Below are positions 8,803 to 19,791 of a stretch of 64,000 nucleotides of DNA, in pieces. The position numbers were made by a program, and so were the translations under genes. Each line of letters starts with the position of its first letter. Within the stretch, counting starts at the first letter, position 1. The stretch spans positions 220,116 to 284,115 of the forward strand of contig NZ_LN679998.1 of the NCBI RefSeq assembly GCF_000953675.1. The letters are read 5' to 3'. The DNA comes from Paraclostridium sordellii (GTDB lineage: Bacteria > Bacillota > Clostridia > Peptostreptococcales > Peptostreptococcaceae). Under the pieces are notes generated by a model that was not told the DNA's origin, ran no database searches, and saw only the letters and a program-made list of their open reading frames with translations.

Positions 8803-9657
8803 GTGAAGACAAACATAAGAGTAATAGTAGAAGGATCTACAGATTTCCCAAAAGAACTCTTGGATGAAATGGGAGTTAAAATTGTAGGAATCAATATCGC
8901 ATTTGGAGAAGATCACTATATAGGTGGAGTAGATATAACTGAAAAAGAATTTTATAAAAAAATGAAAGAAAGTAAAGAATTACCAAAAACATCTAGTCCA
9001 TCTCCTGAAAGATTTATAGAGATGTTTGAGCATTGTGAAGAAGAAGAAATATTAATAGTGACATTAACATCTAAATTATCTAGTACATATAGCAGTGCTG
9101 TACTAGCTAAGAATATCTATTTAGAACACAACCTAGGAAGTAACAAAAGAATTGCAGTTGTAGATTCGTTAAGTGGGTCTATAGGTGTAGGATTAATGGT
9201 ATATAAAGCGAATAAATTGATACAAGAAGGGAAATCGTTAAAAGAAGTTGTTGACTACTTAGAAGACATCAAAAAAGATATAGCTTTTTATGGGGTATTA
9301 GACACTCTTGAAAACGCTATCAAGGGCGGGAGAGTAAATCCAATAGCGGGCAAATTAATAAATGCACTTAATTTTAAAGTCATTATAGAAATTGCAGAAG
9401 GTGAAGTTAAACCTATAGATAAAGCTAGAGGAGAAAGCAATAGCATGAAAAAGCTATTTGAAAGAGTTAAAAATAACGTACATGACATAAAAAATAAAAC
9501 TTTGGTCATAGGACATGCAAATTGTGAAGAAAAAGCTTATAAAATTGCAAAACATATAGAAGAAAATTATGAACATAAGGATATAATAATATCAAGTATA
9601 GGTCCTGTAATGGGAACTTACACTTCTGAAGGAGCTATATTAATAGCTGTACTTTAA
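8803..9657 (+). CDS. DegV family fatty-acid-binding protein
   Basis: Cytoplasmic lipid-binding protein of the DegV/FakB type, which can present fatty acids to a kinase. Motifs: E-G-S-T-D-F-P at the N-terminus, T-S-S-P-S-P-E-R-F near residue 65, the T-S-K-L-S-S-T-Y-S-S-A loop, and G-G-R-V-N-P-I-A-G-K. I chose GTG 8803 because GAGGTG (8791-8796) is correctly spaced from it; a GTG at 8794 lies inside that site. Its lipid and kinase partner cannot be read from the window. Confidence 0.9.
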   Translation: MKTNIRVIVEGSTDFPKELLDEMGVKIVGINIAFGEDHYIGGVDITEKEFYKKMKESKELPKTSSPSPERFIEMFEHCEEEEILIVTLTSKLSSTYSSAVLAKNIYLEHNLGSNKRIAVVDSLSGSIGVGLMVYKANKLIQEGKSLKEVVDYLEDIKKDIAFYGVLDTLENAIKGGRVNPIAGKLINALNFKVIIEIAEGEVKPIDKARGESNSMKKLFERVKNNVHDIKNKTLVIGHANCEEKAYKIAKHIEENYEHKDIIISSIGPVMGTYTSEGAILIAVL

Positions 9658-9687
9658 AACTATAAGCTTAGAAAAGGAGCAACGAAT

Positions 9688-11472
9688 ATGGGCGTAGATA
9701 GAACTTCAATAGAAGATAAGTTTAAATGGAATATCGATACTATGTATCAATCAAATGAATCAATTAAAGATGACATTGATAAAGTAAACAGTATCATAGA
9801 GGAATTGAAATCGTATAAAGGAAAGATTTCTTCTAGTAAAGAAAACCTTTATAAAGTATTAAGTAACTCTGAAAAGGCATCAAGAATCCTTCAAAACTTA
9901 TATGTATACACTCACATGAAACAGCACGAAGATACTCGTAATAATGAAAATCAAGCAAGAGCAACAAAAGCAGAAATGCTATCAACAGAACTATCAATGG
10001 CTACATCATACATAGTTCCTGAAATAATTGCTATGGATGAAAATAAGTTAAAAGAATATCTAGAAGATGAAAAGTTAAGTTTTTATAAAAAATATGTAGA
10101 TGAAATTTTAAGAGATAAACCACATACCCTTACAGAAAAGGAAGAAGAAATATTAGCTGGTGTATCGGATTTAAGTACAGTTCCTGAAAATGTATATGAG
10201 ATGTTCTCTTTTGCCGATTTAAAATTTCCTGAAATAAAAGGAGAAGATGGTAAAGACATAAGAATAACTCATGGTAATTATTCGACTTTCTTAAAAAGTA
10301 AAGATAGTAGAGTAAGAAAGGATGCTTTTGAAGCTGTATACTCAACATATGAAGATTATAAAAATACTTTTGCATCAACATTATATGGAGGAATAAAAAG
10401 TGAAATTTTCTATTCTAAGATGAGAAATTATAAATCTGCAATAGAAAGTTCATTATTCCAAGATGATATTAGTGTAGGTGTATACTACAATTTAATAAGT
10501 GCAGTAGATGAAAACTTAGATACCTTAAATAGATATGTAGATATAAGAAAAAAATATTTAAATATTGATGAGATGCACATGTATGATTTATATGTACCTA
10601 TAACATCTAACTTTGATATGAAGATAACTTATGAAGAAGCACAAGATATAATACTGAAGGCTTTAAAACCATTAGGTGAAGAATATCTAAGCATAGTAAA
10701 AAGAGCATTCAATGAGAGATGGATAGATGTGTATGAAAATGAAGGTAAGCAAGGTGGTGCTTATTCTTGGGGAAGTTATGATTCATCTCCATATATATTA
10801 ATGAGTTATAAAGATGACTTAAATTCACTATTTACATTAATCCATGAATTAGGACATTCAATGCACAGTTATTACTCAAAGCATAATCAAGAATATTTAT
10901 ATTCTTCATATAAAATATTTGTAGCAGAGGTTGCATCTACTTTAAATGAATTACTTTTAGTTAACTATCTATTAGAAAATTCAAGTTCTAAGGAAGAAAG
11001 AATATATTTATTAAATTATTACTTAGAACAATTTAGAACTACTGTTTATAGACAAACTATGTTTGCAGAATTTGAAAAGATAACTCACGAGAGAGTAGAA
11101 GCTGGTGAACCACTTACTGCTAAAGAATTTACTGATATATATTATGATTTAAATAAAAAATATTATGGTAAATCATGTATAGTAGATGAGGAAATTGGAT
11201 TAGAATGGGCAAGAATTCCTCATTTTTATTCTAATTTTTATGTATATAAGTATGCAACAGGATTTTCAGCAGCCAGTGCTTTAAGTGAGAAAATATTAAA
11301 TGAAGGTAAAAGTGCAGTTGAAAAATATATAGAGTTTTTAAAAAGTGGAGGTTCGGATTATCCACTTAATCAGCTAAGAGCAGCTGGTGTTGATATGGAG
11401 AAAAAAGAATCTATAGAAAAAGCATTAGATGTATTTAAAGAATTAGTAGAAGAATTAGAAAGAGAATGTTAA
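9688..11472 (+). CDS. pepF: Oligoendopeptidase F (M3 family)
   Basis: Zinc metallopeptidase that degrades oligopeptides in the cytoplasm. The H-E-L-G-H zinc site starts at His386 (E387 catalytic, His390 second ligand), with Glu414 in E-V-A-S-T-L-N-E as third ligand. The N-terminal helical region (D-K-F-K-W-N-I-D-T-M-Y) and the 594-residue length are typical of PepF. ATG 9688 follows AAAAGGAGC with 30 bases from the DegV stop, so the two may be co-transcribed. The stop codon is inside the terminator palindrome. Confidence 0.95.
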   Translation: MGVDRTSIEDKFKWNIDTMYQSNESIKDDIDKVNSIIEELKSYKGKISSSKENLYKVLSNSEKASRILQNLYVYTHMKQHEDTRNNENQARATKAEMLSTELSMATSYIVPEIIAMDENKLKEYLEDEKLSFYKKYVDEILRDKPHTLTEKEEEILAGVSDLSTVPENVYEMFSFADLKFPEIKGEDGKDIRITHGNYSTFLKSKDSRVRKDAFEAVYSTYEDYKNTFASTLYGGIKSEIFYSKMRNYKSAIESSLFQDDISVGVYYNLISAVDENLDTLNRYVDIRKKYLNIDEMHMYDLYVPITSNFDMKITYEEAQDIILKALKPLGEEYLSIVKRAFNERWIDVYENEGKQGGAYSWGSYDSSPYILMSYKDDLNSLFTLIHELGHSMHSYYSKHNQEYLYSSYKIFVAEVASTLNELLLVNYLLENSSSKEERIYLLNYYLEQFRTTVYRQTMFAEFEKITHERVEAGEPLTAKEFTDIYYDLNKKYYGKSCIVDEEIGLEWARIPHFYSNFYVYKYATGFSAASALSEKILNEGKSAVEKYIEFLKSGGSDYPLNQLRAAGVDMEKKESIEKALDVFKELVEELEREC

Positions 11473-11491
11473 TTAACATTCTCTTTTTTTA
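11461..11491 (+). terminator. Terminator overlapping the pepF stop codon
   Basis: A 24-base perfect palindrome (11461-11484) containing the TAA stop is followed by a T-run. Confidence 0.85.
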
Positions 11492-11516
11492 TGCAAAAAT
11501 ACATCAAAATATTAAA

Positions 11517-11596
11517 TTTACCTTAACTTAACACAACTTTACTTCTATTTAACCTTATTTACTTTTAGTTAACTAATATCTAATTTACATTTAACA
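11517..11596 (+). promoter_or_regulatory. PHO box: tandem TT(A/T)AC repeats upstream of pstS
   Basis: TTAAC/TTTAC-type elements start near 11523, 11528, 11538, 11548, 11558, 11569, 11584 and 11591. The central ones recur every 10-11 bases, one helical turn. This matches the direct-repeat architecture bound by PhoP-type response regulators in Firmicutes (consensus TTAACA-like). It sits about 115-195 bases upstream of pstS. Confidence 0.7.
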
Positions 11597-11710
11597 TAAG
11601 TAATTTATTATTTAAATATAGAAAAAATTATTTAAGATTTAAACGAGGACAGTATTTAATTAAGAATATATGAATTTAAAACGAATTTTTAAATTACGGA
11701 GGAAGTATTT

Positions 11711-12532
11711 ATGTTTAGTAAAAAAATAGGAACTTTATTGGCAAGCACAGTGATTGTAGGATTATTAGCTGTAGGTTGTGGAACAACAGGTTCAAGGTCA
11801 GATAAAGTAGCTATATCGGGATCAACATCAGTTGGACCAGTTATAGAAAAAGAAGCAGAAGAATTTAAAGCAGAAAACCAAGATGTATCGATTGAAATAA
11901 ATCAATTAGGATCATCGGCAGGTATAAAAGATGCAATAACTGGAGTAGCTCAAATAGGTATGGCATCTAGGGACCTTAAACCAGCAGAAAAGAAAGAAGG
12001 ACTTAAAGAGACTAATATAGCATATGATGGAATCGCTATAATAACTCATAAAAATAATAAAGTTAAAAATATTACTATGAATCAAATAAAAGATATATAT
12101 ACAGGAAAAATAACTAACTGGAAAGAAGTTGGGGGTAAAGATGCTCCTATAGTAGTTGTTTCAAGAGAAGAAGGGTCAGGTACAAGAGATGCTTTCCAAG
12201 AAATAGTAGGATATAACTCAACTGAATTAGTTAAAGAAGCTCAAATAAGTGATGGAAATGGGAATATAAAATCAACAGTATCTAGTAATGAAAATGCAAT
12301 AGGATTTACATCTTTTAGCTATGTTGATAATAGTGTAAATGCATTAGATGTAGATCAAATTTCTCCAACATCACAAAATGCTAAAAATGGAGATTATAAA
12401 TTAGCTAGACCGTTTTTATTGGTGTATAAAGAGAAAGCGCTATCAGAAAATGGAAAGAAATTTATAGATTATATATTAAGTGAAGAAGGTCAAAAAATTG
12501 TATCAGAAGAAGGATTAATAAGTGTTAAGTAA
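11711..12532 (+). CDS. pstS: Phosphate ABC transporter substrate-binding lipoprotein
   Basis: Captures phosphate at the outer face of the membrane for PstCAB. The signal peptide ends in a lipobox (L-A-V-G-C) with Cys23 as the lipidation site. The mature part begins with the phosphate-binding S-G-S-T-S-V-G-P loop; R-E-E-G-S-G-T-R-D near residues 155-163 provides further ligands. 273 residues is normal. ATG 11711 follows ACGGAGGAAG. It is first of pstSCAB-phoU, behind the PHO-box array. Confidence 0.96.
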   Translation: MFSKKIGTLLASTVIVGLLAVGCGTTGSRSDKVAISGSTSVGPVIEKEAEEFKAENQDVSIEINQLGSSAGIKDAITGVAQIGMASRDLKPAEKKEGLKETNIAYDGIAIITHKNNKVKNITMNQIKDIYTGKITNWKEVGGKDAPIVVVSREEGSGTRDAFQEIVGYNSTELVKEAQISDGNGNIKSTVSSNENAIGFTSFSYVDNSVNALDVDQISPTSQNAKNGDYKLARPFLLVYKEKALSENGKKFIDYILSEEGQKIVSEEGLISVK

Positions 12533-12567
12533 TTGCTAAATAACTAGTAATTAAAATGGAGGTATTT

Positions 12568-13473
12568 ATGTTAGCTAAGGAGCAACTAGTTGATTCTAGG
12601 AACAATAATAAAATGAAATATACAATGGAAAAAATAGCTAAAAGCATATTTATGCTAAGTGCATTAGTAGCTGTAATAAGTTTATTACTTATAATAGGAT
12701 TTGTTTTTTACAAAGGACTTACACCATTTATATCGAAAGGATATTCTTTTATAGATTTTATAACAGGTGCATCTTGGGTTCCAAGTGCGGATCAATATGG
12801 AATACTACCGATGATAGTTGCATCTATAATATCTACAATAGGGGCATTATTAATAGGGGCTCCTATTGGAATACTTACAGCAGTTTTTATAGCTGAAGTT
12901 GCACCTAAAAAAGTAGCTAAATTTATAAGTTCAGGAGTGGATTTATTAGCAGGAATACCATCTGTACTATATGGATTATTTGGCTTAGCAATAATAGTTC
13001 CGACTATACAAAATATATTTAATTTACCTAAAGGACAAAGCTTATTAGCAGTAGTATTGGTTTTATCTATAATGATGCTCCCTACAATAATAGCAGTTTC
13101 AAAGACAGCTATTAAGGCGGTACCTAATGCTTATAGAGAAGGTTCTTTAGCTCTTGGAGCATCAAAGATAGAAACTATATTTAAAGTAGTTTTACCTGCA
13201 GCTAAATCAGGAATATTAGCAGCGGTAGTTTTAGGAACGGGAAGAGCTTTAGGAGAAACAATGGCTGTGATGTTAGTTGCTGGGAATTCACCAGTTTTAC
13301 CAAACTCTATTATGGATAGCGTAAGACCTCTTACAACAAACATAGCATTAGAGATGGGATATGCATTCGGAACACATCAAGAAATGTTATTTGCTACAGG
13401 AGTAGTATTATTTACATTTATACTAATACTGAACTTAGTATTAAGTAAACTTTCTAATAAGGCAGGCATGTAA
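12568..13473 (+). CDS. pstC: Phosphate ABC transporter permease PstC
   Basis: One of two membrane permeases of the Pst importer. About six hydrophobic segments are visible, with the permease EAA-like loop Y-R-E-G-S-L-A-L-G-A-S near residue 190 and G-T-G-R-A-L-G-E-T-M-A near 225. ATG 12568 is preferred over ATG 12556 because GGAGG lies between them and would overlap the earlier start. Its stop is followed by pstA after one base, implying translational coupling. Confidence 0.95.
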   Translation: MLAKEQLVDSRNNNKMKYTMEKIAKSIFMLSALVAVISLLLIIGFVFYKGLTPFISKGYSFIDFITGASWVPSADQYGILPMIVASIISTIGALLIGAPIGILTAVFIAEVAPKKVAKFISSGVDLLAGIPSVLYGLFGLAIIVPTIQNIFNLPKGQSLLAVVLVLSIMMLPTIIAVSKTAIKAVPNAYREGSLALGASKIETIFKVVLPAAKSGILAAVVLGTGRALGETMAVMLVAGNSPVLPNSIMDSVRPLTTNIALEMGYAFGTHQEMLFATGVVLFTFILILNLVLSKLSNKAGM

Positions 13474-13474
13474 T

Positions 13475-14299
13475 ATGAGAAAAATAAAGGAAAATATATT
13501 AAAATATGCAGTTTTACTGTCAGCGGTATTTACGATAGGAATGTTAGCTGTAATAGTTGGTTTTATATTTATAAAAGGTATAGGAGGTATAAACTTAAAT
13601 TATTTAATTAGTGATTACTCAGCTGTAGGCAGTGGAGGAATACTACCAATGATAGTTACAACTTTATATACTGTATTTTTATCAATATTAGTTGCTACAC
13701 CTATTGGAGTATTAGCAGCAGTTTATCTTCAAGAGTATGCTAAAAAAGGTAAAATTGTTGATATTGTAAGGTTTGCAACAGAAAGTTTGGCAGGTATTCC
13801 ATCTATTGTATATGGTTTATTTGGAGGTATATTCTTTGTTGTTACATTACAAATGGGGTACTCTATAATTGCTGGTTCTTTAACTGTAGCAATAATAATT
13901 TTACCAGTAATAATACGTACTACAGAAGAAGCATTAAAAACAGTTCCAGATGGATATAGAGAAGCATCTTTAGCAATGGGAGCGACAAAGTTTCAAACAC
14001 TATATAAGGTTATAATTCCTAGTGCATTACCAGGTATATTATCAGGAATAATATTATCTATAGGACGTGTAGTTGGAGAATCTGCAGCAATACTATTAAC
14101 AGCAGGTACGGTTGCACAAATGCCAGGATCTATATTTGATAGTGCGAGAACATTAACAGTTCAATCTTACTTAATAGCAAAAGAAACTGGTGATATACAA
14201 GCAGCAGCTAGTGTAGGAGTAGTATTAATAGTAATAGTTTTATGTTTAAATACTTTAGCTAAGTTTATAGTTAAAAAGTTTAGTAAGGAGAGCTACTAA
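13475..14299 (+). CDS. pstA: Phosphate ABC transporter permease PstA
   Basis: Second permease subunit, 274 residues, six predicted membrane segments. The coupling loop is [12 protein letters not shown] near residue 160, and [11 protein letters not shown] follows. ATG 13475 begins one base after the pstC stop and pstB starts one base after its own stop, so pstC-pstA-pstB are tightly coupled. Confidence 0.95.
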   Translation: MRKIKENILKYAVLLSAVFTIGMLAVIVGFIFIKGIGGINLNYLISDYSAVGSGGILPMIVTTLYTVFLSILVATPIGVLAAVYLQEYAKKGKIVDIVRFATESLAGIPSIVYGLFGGIFFVVTLQMGYSIIAGSLTVAIIILPVIIRTTEEALKTVPDGYREASLAMGATKFQTLYKVIIPSALPGILSGIILSIGRVVGESAAILLTAGTVAQMPGSIFDSARTLTVQSYLIAKETGDIQAAASVGVVLIVIVLCLNTLAKFIVKKFSKESY

Positions 14300-14300
14300 G

Positions 14301-15056
14301 ATGAATAATATAAAAATAAATGTAGGAAATTTAGAGTTGTTTTATGGAGATAATAAAGCTTTAAAAGGTATAAATATGAAGATAAAAGAAAATAAAGTTA
14401 CAGCGCTTATAGGACCTTCAGGCTGTGGGAAATCAACGTTTTTAAGAACATTAAACAGAATGAATGACTTAATAGAAGGTGTTAGAATAAAAGGAGAAAT
14501 ATTAGTTGATGGAGAAGATGTATATAAGTCTGATGATGTTATAAAACTACGTACAAAAGTAGGAATGGTTTTTCAAAAACCTAATCCATTCCCTATGAGT
14601 ATATATGATAATGTTGCATATGGACCAAGAATTCATGGGATAAAAGATAAAGCTACTTTAGACAAAATAGTTGAAGAAAGTTTAAGAGGAGCAGCTATCT
14701 GGGAAGAAGTAAAAGATAGATTAAATAAATCTGCATTAGGTTTATCTGGAGGGCAGCAACAACGTATATGTATAGCTAGAACTATAGCTATGAAGCCAGA
14801 AGTTATACTAATGGATGAGCCTACATCTGCACTAGACCCAATTTCTACATCTAAGGTAGAAGAATTAATAGAAGAATTGAAAGATAAATTTACTATAGTA
14901 ATTGTTACTCATAACATGCAACAGGCAGCTCGTGTATCTGATGAAACGGCATTTTTCTTATCAGGAGAAGTTGTTGAATTTCATGAAACTAAAACTATAT
15001 TTACTAACCCAAGAGATAAGCGTACGGAAGATTATATAACGGGAAGATTCGGATAG
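14301..15056 (+). CDS. pstB: Phosphate ABC transporter ATP-binding protein
   Basis: ATPase of the Pst importer, 251 residues. The Walker A motif G-P-S-G-C-G-K-S-T lies near residue 38, the signature L-S-G-G-Q-Q-Q-R near 150, Walker B with D-E-P-T-S-A-L-D near 170, and the switch His in V-T-H-N-M. The F-Q-K-P-N-P-F-P Q-loop is characteristic of PstB. Ends 46 bases before phoU. Confidence 0.97.
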   Translation: MNNIKINVGNLELFYGDNKALKGINMKIKENKVTALIGPSGCGKSTFLRTLNRMNDLIEGVRIKGEILVDGEDVYKSDDVIKLRTKVGMVFQKPNPFPMSIYDNVAYGPRIHGIKDKATLDKIVEESLRGAAIWEEVKDRLNKSALGLSGGQQQRICIARTIAMKPEVILMDEPTSALDPISTSKVEELIEELKDKFTIVIVTHNMQQAARVSDETAFFLSGEVVEFHETKTIFTNPRDKRTEDYITGRFG

Positions 15057-15102
15057 GATATTTAGGTTAAACTATAAAACAATCAATAAAAGGAGTTAAA
15101 AT

Positions 15103-15756
15103 ATGATCAACAGTAGCTTAGAGTTAAATATAAATACACTTATAAACTACACATTAAAAATGTTTGATAAGAGCGAAGAAATTTTAGAAAATTCTATGAA
15201 ATATATGATAAGTAAAGATGTAGAAAATGCAAAGAAAATTTCTAAAGAAGATGACGAAATAGATGATTTAAGAGATTATATAAGAGATAGAAGTATTGAG
15301 CTTATGGCTTTAAAACAACCTATGGCAAAAGATTTAAGAGTTATATATGCTTTAGAAAGTATATGTTTAGAATTAGAGAGAATAGGAGATTATTCTGTTA
15401 ATATAGCTGATGAAGTTGTAAAAATTGGAGAAGAAGAGTATATAAAAGAACTAATAGATATTCCTAAAATGAAAGAAGTTTGTATAGATATGATAAAGAG
15501 TGCGAAAAATGCTTTAGAAGATAAAGATGAGAAATTAGCATATAATACAGCTCTTAAAGATGATTTTATTGATAAATTATATGATCAAGTTCAAGAGCAT
15601 ACACTTAGAATTATGCATGAAAAAGAAATAAATATAGATCAAGGAGTAAGGCTTTTATTCATTGGCAGATATTTAGAAAGAATTGGAGATCATACAACAA
15701 ATATATGTGAAAAAATAATATATGCACTAAAAGGTGATATGATAGAGATTGGATAA
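15103..15756 (+). CDS. phoU: Phosphate signaling protein PhoU
   Basis: Cytoplasmic helical regulator that couples Pst transport to the PhoR/PhoP signal. It has two repeats of the three-helix PhoU fold, each with an E-R-I-G-D motif (E-L-E-R-I-G-D-Y-S near residue 87, L-E-R-I-G-D-H-T-T near 190). 217 residues, last gene of the operon; ATG 15103 follows AAAGGAG. The two-component genes phoPR are not in the window. Confidence 0.95.
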   Translation: MINSSLELNINTLINYTLKMFDKSEEILENSMKYMISKDVENAKKISKEDDEIDDLRDYIRDRSIELMALKQPMAKDLRVIYALESICLELERIGDYSVNIADEVVKIGEEEYIKELIDIPKMKEVCIDMIKSAKNALEDKDEKLAYNTALKDDFIDKLYDQVQEHTLRIMHEKEINIDQGVRLLFIGRYLERIGDHTTNICEKIIYALKGDMIEIG

Positions 15757-15787
15757 AACTACAAATTAAGTAGTTTTATTTTTTTAT
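15755..15787 (+). terminator. Terminator of the pst operon
   Basis: AAAACTAC (15755-15762) pairs with GTAGTTTT (15770-15777), followed by ATTTTTTT. Confidence 0.75.
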
Positions 15788-15902
15788 GCTAATATTTTAT
15801 AAACTATAAACATATTTATTAAATAGAGGCTATAGATATTAATATAAGTGGTAATAATTATTATTATATAGTTCTTATTAATTACATAAAGGGGAAATGG
15901 GG

Positions 15903-16721
15903 ATGAAGAGAAGAATTAAACCTATTTTATTAAATTTGTTTATAGTAGGTATACTTTTATTTTTAATATTTCTTATGTACGAAAATATTTTTGAAAGAAC
16001 TCAAGAGGACACAAATAGCAACATAGAGGTCAAGCTATTAGATAGTGATGCATTAACACTAACTCAACTTATGCTAAAAACTAGTGATATTTGTAATAGA
16101 GGGCCAAGACCTAAGCCAGAAAAAATTGCATATATAACTATAGATGATGGACCTTCAAAATATACTGATGAGATTTTAGACATACTTAGAAAAAATAATG
16201 TAAAAGCTACTTTTTTTATGATAGAGGGAAATATGAAAACATATCCTGAAGCATTAAAAAATATAGCTAAAGAAGATCATTCTCTAGGATTTCATAGTGT
16301 GAGCCATGACATAAATGTTTTATATAAAACACCTGAGGCAACTGTCAATGAGTTTAACAAATGTAAAAATACTTTAGAAAAAATAACTAATAAAATATCT
16401 AACTTAATAAGATTACCATATGGAAGTAAACCATATGCACCAAAAGAATCTTACGAAGAGTTATTAAAAGAGGGTTATAAAATTTGGGATTGGAACTTAG
16501 ATACACAAGATTGGAGAGCTACATCAGAACAAATAGTTGAAAGTGTAAAAACATATGGCCCTCAGCATAAAGAGATAGTTTTACTTATGCATGAAAAAGA
16601 ACAAAGTGTAAGAGCTCTTCAAGGAATAATAGATGAATTAGAAAATCAAGGATATACTATACTTCCTATTGAAGAGAGAGAAAATCCTAAAAATTTCTGG
16701 AAACAAAATTTAAGTAAATGA
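15903..16721 (+). CDS. Polysaccharide deacetylase (NodB homology domain), membrane-anchored
   Basis: Probable peptidoglycan or other polysaccharide N-deacetylase (CE4). One N-terminal hydrophobic anchor (about residues 9-26) puts the catalytic domain outside the membrane. Motif 1 is T-I-D-D-G-P-S (catalytic and metal Asp pair), motif 2 is H-S-V-S-H-D (metal His pair) and motif 3 is R-L-P-Y-G-S. I prefer ATG 15903 over ATG 15897 because AAAGGGG is better spaced. It is followed by the valS leader, so it is probably a single-gene unit. The exact substrate cannot be told. Confidence 0.88.
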   Translation: MKRRIKPILLNLFIVGILLFLIFLMYENIFERTQEDTNSNIEVKLLDSDALTLTQLMLKTSDICNRGPRPKPEKIAYITIDDGPSKYTDEILDILRKNNVKATFFMIEGNMKTYPEALKNIAKEDHSLGFHSVSHDINVLYKTPEATVNEFNKCKNTLEKITNKISNLIRLPYGSKPYAPKESYEELLKEGYKIWDWNLDTQDWRATSEQIVESVKTYGPQHKEIVLLMHEKEQSVRALQGIIDELENQGYTILPIEERENPKNFWKQNLSK

Positions 16722-16796
16722 ATATAATGCTTATAAATATTGACAATAATAATATGGATTATATATAATTAAAAGATAAATAGAATAATTAAAGAC

Positions 16797-17042
16797 TAAG
16801 AAAAAGAGGAGTATGCAAGCTCAACTTACAGAGAGGAAAGTTCATCGGCTGAAAAACTTTCTAAGAAATGAATTGCAGAAGGTAGCTTTGGAGTTTCTAA
16901 GCAGAAATAGTAGTAAGCTTAGACGGTGAGAATCGTTAAATTCATTAAGAGTTATATAAATTTTAAATTTCAAGTTTATATAAAATTAAGGTGGTAACGC
17001 GAGCTTTTCGTCCTTAAATGGATGTAAAAGCTCTTTTTTATT
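16797..17042 (+). ncRNA. T-box leader controlling valS
   Basis: The leader carries the conserved T-box core AAGGTGGTAACGCG (16989-17002 region), an upstream structured Stem I beginning near the GAGGAGTATG segment, and a terminal hairpin. Uncharged tRNA binding favours an antiterminator; otherwise the terminator forms. The gene downstream is valS, so the specifier should be a Val codon. A GTA in the GAAGGTAGC segment (about 16878-16886) is a candidate, which I infer without folding the RNA. Confidence 0.9.
17003..17040 (+). terminator. T-box conditional terminator
   Basis: GAGCTTTT (just after the T-box core) pairs with AAAAGCTC, followed by a T-run. It competes with the antiterminator that includes the T-box sequence. 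Confidence 0.85.
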
Positions 17043-17088
17043 TATAGAAAATTAATTTTAAAATATCAAAATAATAGGAGGAATCTAT

Positions 17089-19755
17089 ATGGAAAATACT
17101 AACTTATCAAAAACGTATAATCCAAAAGACTTTGAATCAAGATTATATTCAAAGTGGGTAGAAGAGGGATTATTTAAATCTAAGCCAAACCCAAATAAAA
17201 AGCCATTTACAATAATGCTTCCCCCACCAAATATAACAGGACAATTACACATGGGGCATGCTCTTGATCATACTTTACAAGATATACTTATAAGATGGAA
17301 GAGAATGGACGGTTATGAAACTTTATGGCAACCAGGAACAGACCATGCATCTATAGCAACAGAAGTTAAGGTTGTTGAAAGAATTAAAGAACAAGAAGGA
17401 AAAACTAAATACGAACTAGGAAGAGAAGAGTTCTTAAAAAGAGCTATGGACTGGAGAAATGAGTTTGGTAGAAAAATAGTTGACCAAATGAAGCAGTTAG
17501 GAGATTCTTGTGACTGGGATAGAGAAAGATTTACAATGGATAAAGGATGTAATGAAGCTGTTACTGAGTTCTTTGTGAAACTATATGAAAAAGGTCAAAT
17601 ATATAGAGGAAACAGAATAATAAACTGGTGTCCAGATTGTAAAACTACATTATCTGATGCAGAGGTTGAACATGAAGAACATGATGGAAAGTTCTATCAT
17701 ATAAAATATCCAATATCAGGTAGTGATGAGTTTTTAGAAATAGCTACAACTAGACCAGAAACAATGCTAGGAGATACAGGTATAGCAGTAAACCCTGAAG
17801 ATGAAAGATACACTCATTTAGTAGGAAAACATGCAGTACTTCCTTTAATAGGTAGAGAACTTATAATAGTTGCTGATGATTATGTTGATTTAGAGTTTGG
17901 TACAGGTGCAGTTAAAATGACTCCAGCGCATGACCCTAATGACTTTGAAGTAGGTCAAAGACATAATCTTGAAAAAATAAATGTAATGAATGAAGACGGA
18001 ACTATGAATAAATTAGCTGGTAAGTACGAAGGTATGGACAGATATGAGTGTAGAAAGCAACTTATAGCTGACTTAGATGAAGCTGGATACTTAATAGCTA
18101 TAAAAGATCATAATCACAATGTAGGGTCTTGCTATAGATGTAAAACTGTAGTTGAACCAAGATTATCTGATCAATGGTTCGTTAAGATGGATGAATTAGC
18201 AAAACCTGCTATAGATATATTAAAGAAAAAAGATTTACAATTTGTGCCTGATAAGTTTGATAAAACTTACTTACAATGGTTAGAAAATATAAGAGACTGG
18301 TGTATATCAAGACAGTTATGGTGGGGTCACCAAATACCAGCTTATTACTGTCAAGAGTGTGGTGAGGTAGTTGTAGCTAAAGAAATGCCTACAGCTTGTC
18401 CTAAGTGTGGACATACTCACTTTAAGCAAGATGAAGATGTATTAGATACATGGTTCTCTTCAGCTTTATGGCCTTTCTCAACTTTAGGATGGCCTCATAA
18501 TACAGAAGAATTAAATTACTATTATCCAACAAGTGTTCTTGTAACTGGATACGATATAATATTCTTCTGGGTTGTAAGAATGGCATTTGCAGGAATGTTC
18601 TGTATGGGAGAAACTCCATTTGAACATGTATTAATACATGGACTAGTTAGAGACTCAGAAGGTAGAAAAATGAGTAAATCTCTAGGAAACGGAATAGATC
18701 CATTAGAAGTTATCGATCAATATGGAGCTGATGCTTTAAGATTTATGTTAGCTACTGGAAACTCTCCAGGAAATGATATGAGATTCTATATGGAAAGAGT
18801 TGAATCTGCTAGAAACTTTGCAAATAAATTATGGAATGCATCTAGATTTGTATTTATGAATATAGATGAAGATATAATGGAAGGTGTTACTAGAGAATCA
18901 GTAGAAGGTAATATGACTTTAGCTGATAAGTGGATAATATCAAGAGCTAATAATGTTGTTAAGGAAGTTACTGACAACATGGATAAGTTTGACTTAGGAA
19001 TAGCTGCTCAAAAGATATACGACTTTGCCTGGTCAGAATACTGTGACTGGTATATAGAAATAGTTAAACCAAGATTATACTCTGATGATAAAGCTGCTAA
19101 ACAAACAGCTTTATATACATTAACATATGTATTAGAGAAGATATTAAAACTTCTTCACCCATATATGCCATTTATAACAGAAGAGATATATACTCACCTT
19201 CCAACTGTAGAAGGAAGTATAGTAGTTGCTGAGTTCCCTCATTACAATGAAGCTGATAATATGGCTAAAGAAGAAGAAATGATGAACTTAACAATGGATG
19301 GTATAAGAAATATAAGAAATGTAAGAGCTGAAATGAATGTACCACCATCAAAGAAAGCTAAAGTTATAATAGTTCCAACAGCTGAAAAGAAAGAAGCTAT
19401 GGTAGAAGGATTAGACTACTTTGTAACATTAGCATCTGCTTCAAATGTTGAAATAGTTGAAGATGAAACTAATATACCAGAAGATGCAGTAAGTGTTGTT
19501 ATAGATGGAGTTAAAATATTTATACCTCTTGATGAATTAGTTGATTTCACTAAAGAATTAGAGAGGTTAAATAAAGAAAAAGCTAAATTAGAAGGCGAAA
19601 TAAAGAGAGTTAACGGAAAACTTTCTAATCAAGGATTCCTAGCTAAAGCTCCAGAAAGCTTAGTTAATGAAGAAAAAGCTAAAAAAGAAAAATTCGAAGA
19701 AATGATGAAATCAGTTATTGAAAGAATAGAAAATATAGAAGCTAAAATGAAATAA
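17089..19755 (+). CDS. valS: Valine--tRNA ligase
   Basis: Class I aminoacyl-tRNA synthetase charging tRNA-Val. The ATP-binding HIGH motif is H-M-G-H at residues 54-57 and the KMSKS loop is at 527-531. The CP1 editing domain includes the T-T-R-P-E-T-M-L-G motif. Zinc-type cysteine pairs occur at C-P-D-C, C-Y-R-C, C-Q-E-C and C-P-K-C. The C-terminal 70 residues form the charged coiled coil typical of ValRS. 888 residues, complete. ATG 17089 follows AGGAGG. Controlled by the T-box upstream. Confidence 0.98.
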   Translation: MENTNLSKTYNPKDFESRLYSKWVEEGLFKSKPNPNKKPFTIMLPPPNITGQLHMGHALDHTLQDILIRWKRMDGYETLWQPGTDHASIATEVKVVERIKEQEGKTKYELGREEFLKRAMDWRNEFGRKIVDQMKQLGDSCDWDRERFTMDKGCNEAVTEFFVKLYEKGQIYRGNRIINWCPDCKTTLSDAEVEHEEHDGKFYHIKYPISGSDEFLEIATTRPETMLGDTGIAVNPEDERYTHLVGKHAVLPLIGRELIIVADDYVDLEFGTGAVKMTPAHDPNDFEVGQRHNLEKINVMNEDGTMNKLAGKYEGMDRYECRKQLIADLDEAGYLIAIKDHNHNVGSCYRCKTVVEPRLSDQWFVKMDELAKPAIDILKKKDLQFVPDKFDKTYLQWLENIRDWCISRQLWWGHQIPAYYCQECGEVVVAKEMPTACPKCGHTHFKQDEDVLDTWFSSALWPFSTLGWPHNTEELNYYYPTSVLVTGYDIIFFWVVRMAFAGMFCMGETPFEHVLIHGLVRDSEGRKMSKSLGNGIDPLEVIDQYGADALRFMLATGNSPGNDMRFYMERVESARNFANKLWNASRFVFMNIDEDIMEGVTRESVEGNMTLADKWIISRANNVVKEVTDNMDKFDLGIAAQKIYDFAWSEYCDWYIEIVKPRLYSDDKAAKQTALYTLTYVLEKILKLLHPYMPFITEEIYTHLPTVEGSIVVAEFPHYNEADNMAKEEEMMNLTMDGIRNIRNVRAEMNVPPSKKAKVIIVPTAEKKEAMVEGLDYFVTLASASNVEIVEDETNIPEDAVSVVIDGVKIFIPLDELVDFTKELERLNKEKAKLEGEIKRVNGKLSNQGFLAKAPESLVNEEKAKKEKFEEMMKSVIERIENIEAKMK

Positions 19756-19756
19756 T

Positions 19757-19791
19757 AAAAAGCTATCTCGTATATCGAGATAGCTTTTTTT
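19757..19791 (+). terminator. Terminator of valS
   Basis: A 14-bp stem (19757-19770 with 19776-19789) with a 5-base loop is followed by T's. Confidence 0.9.
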
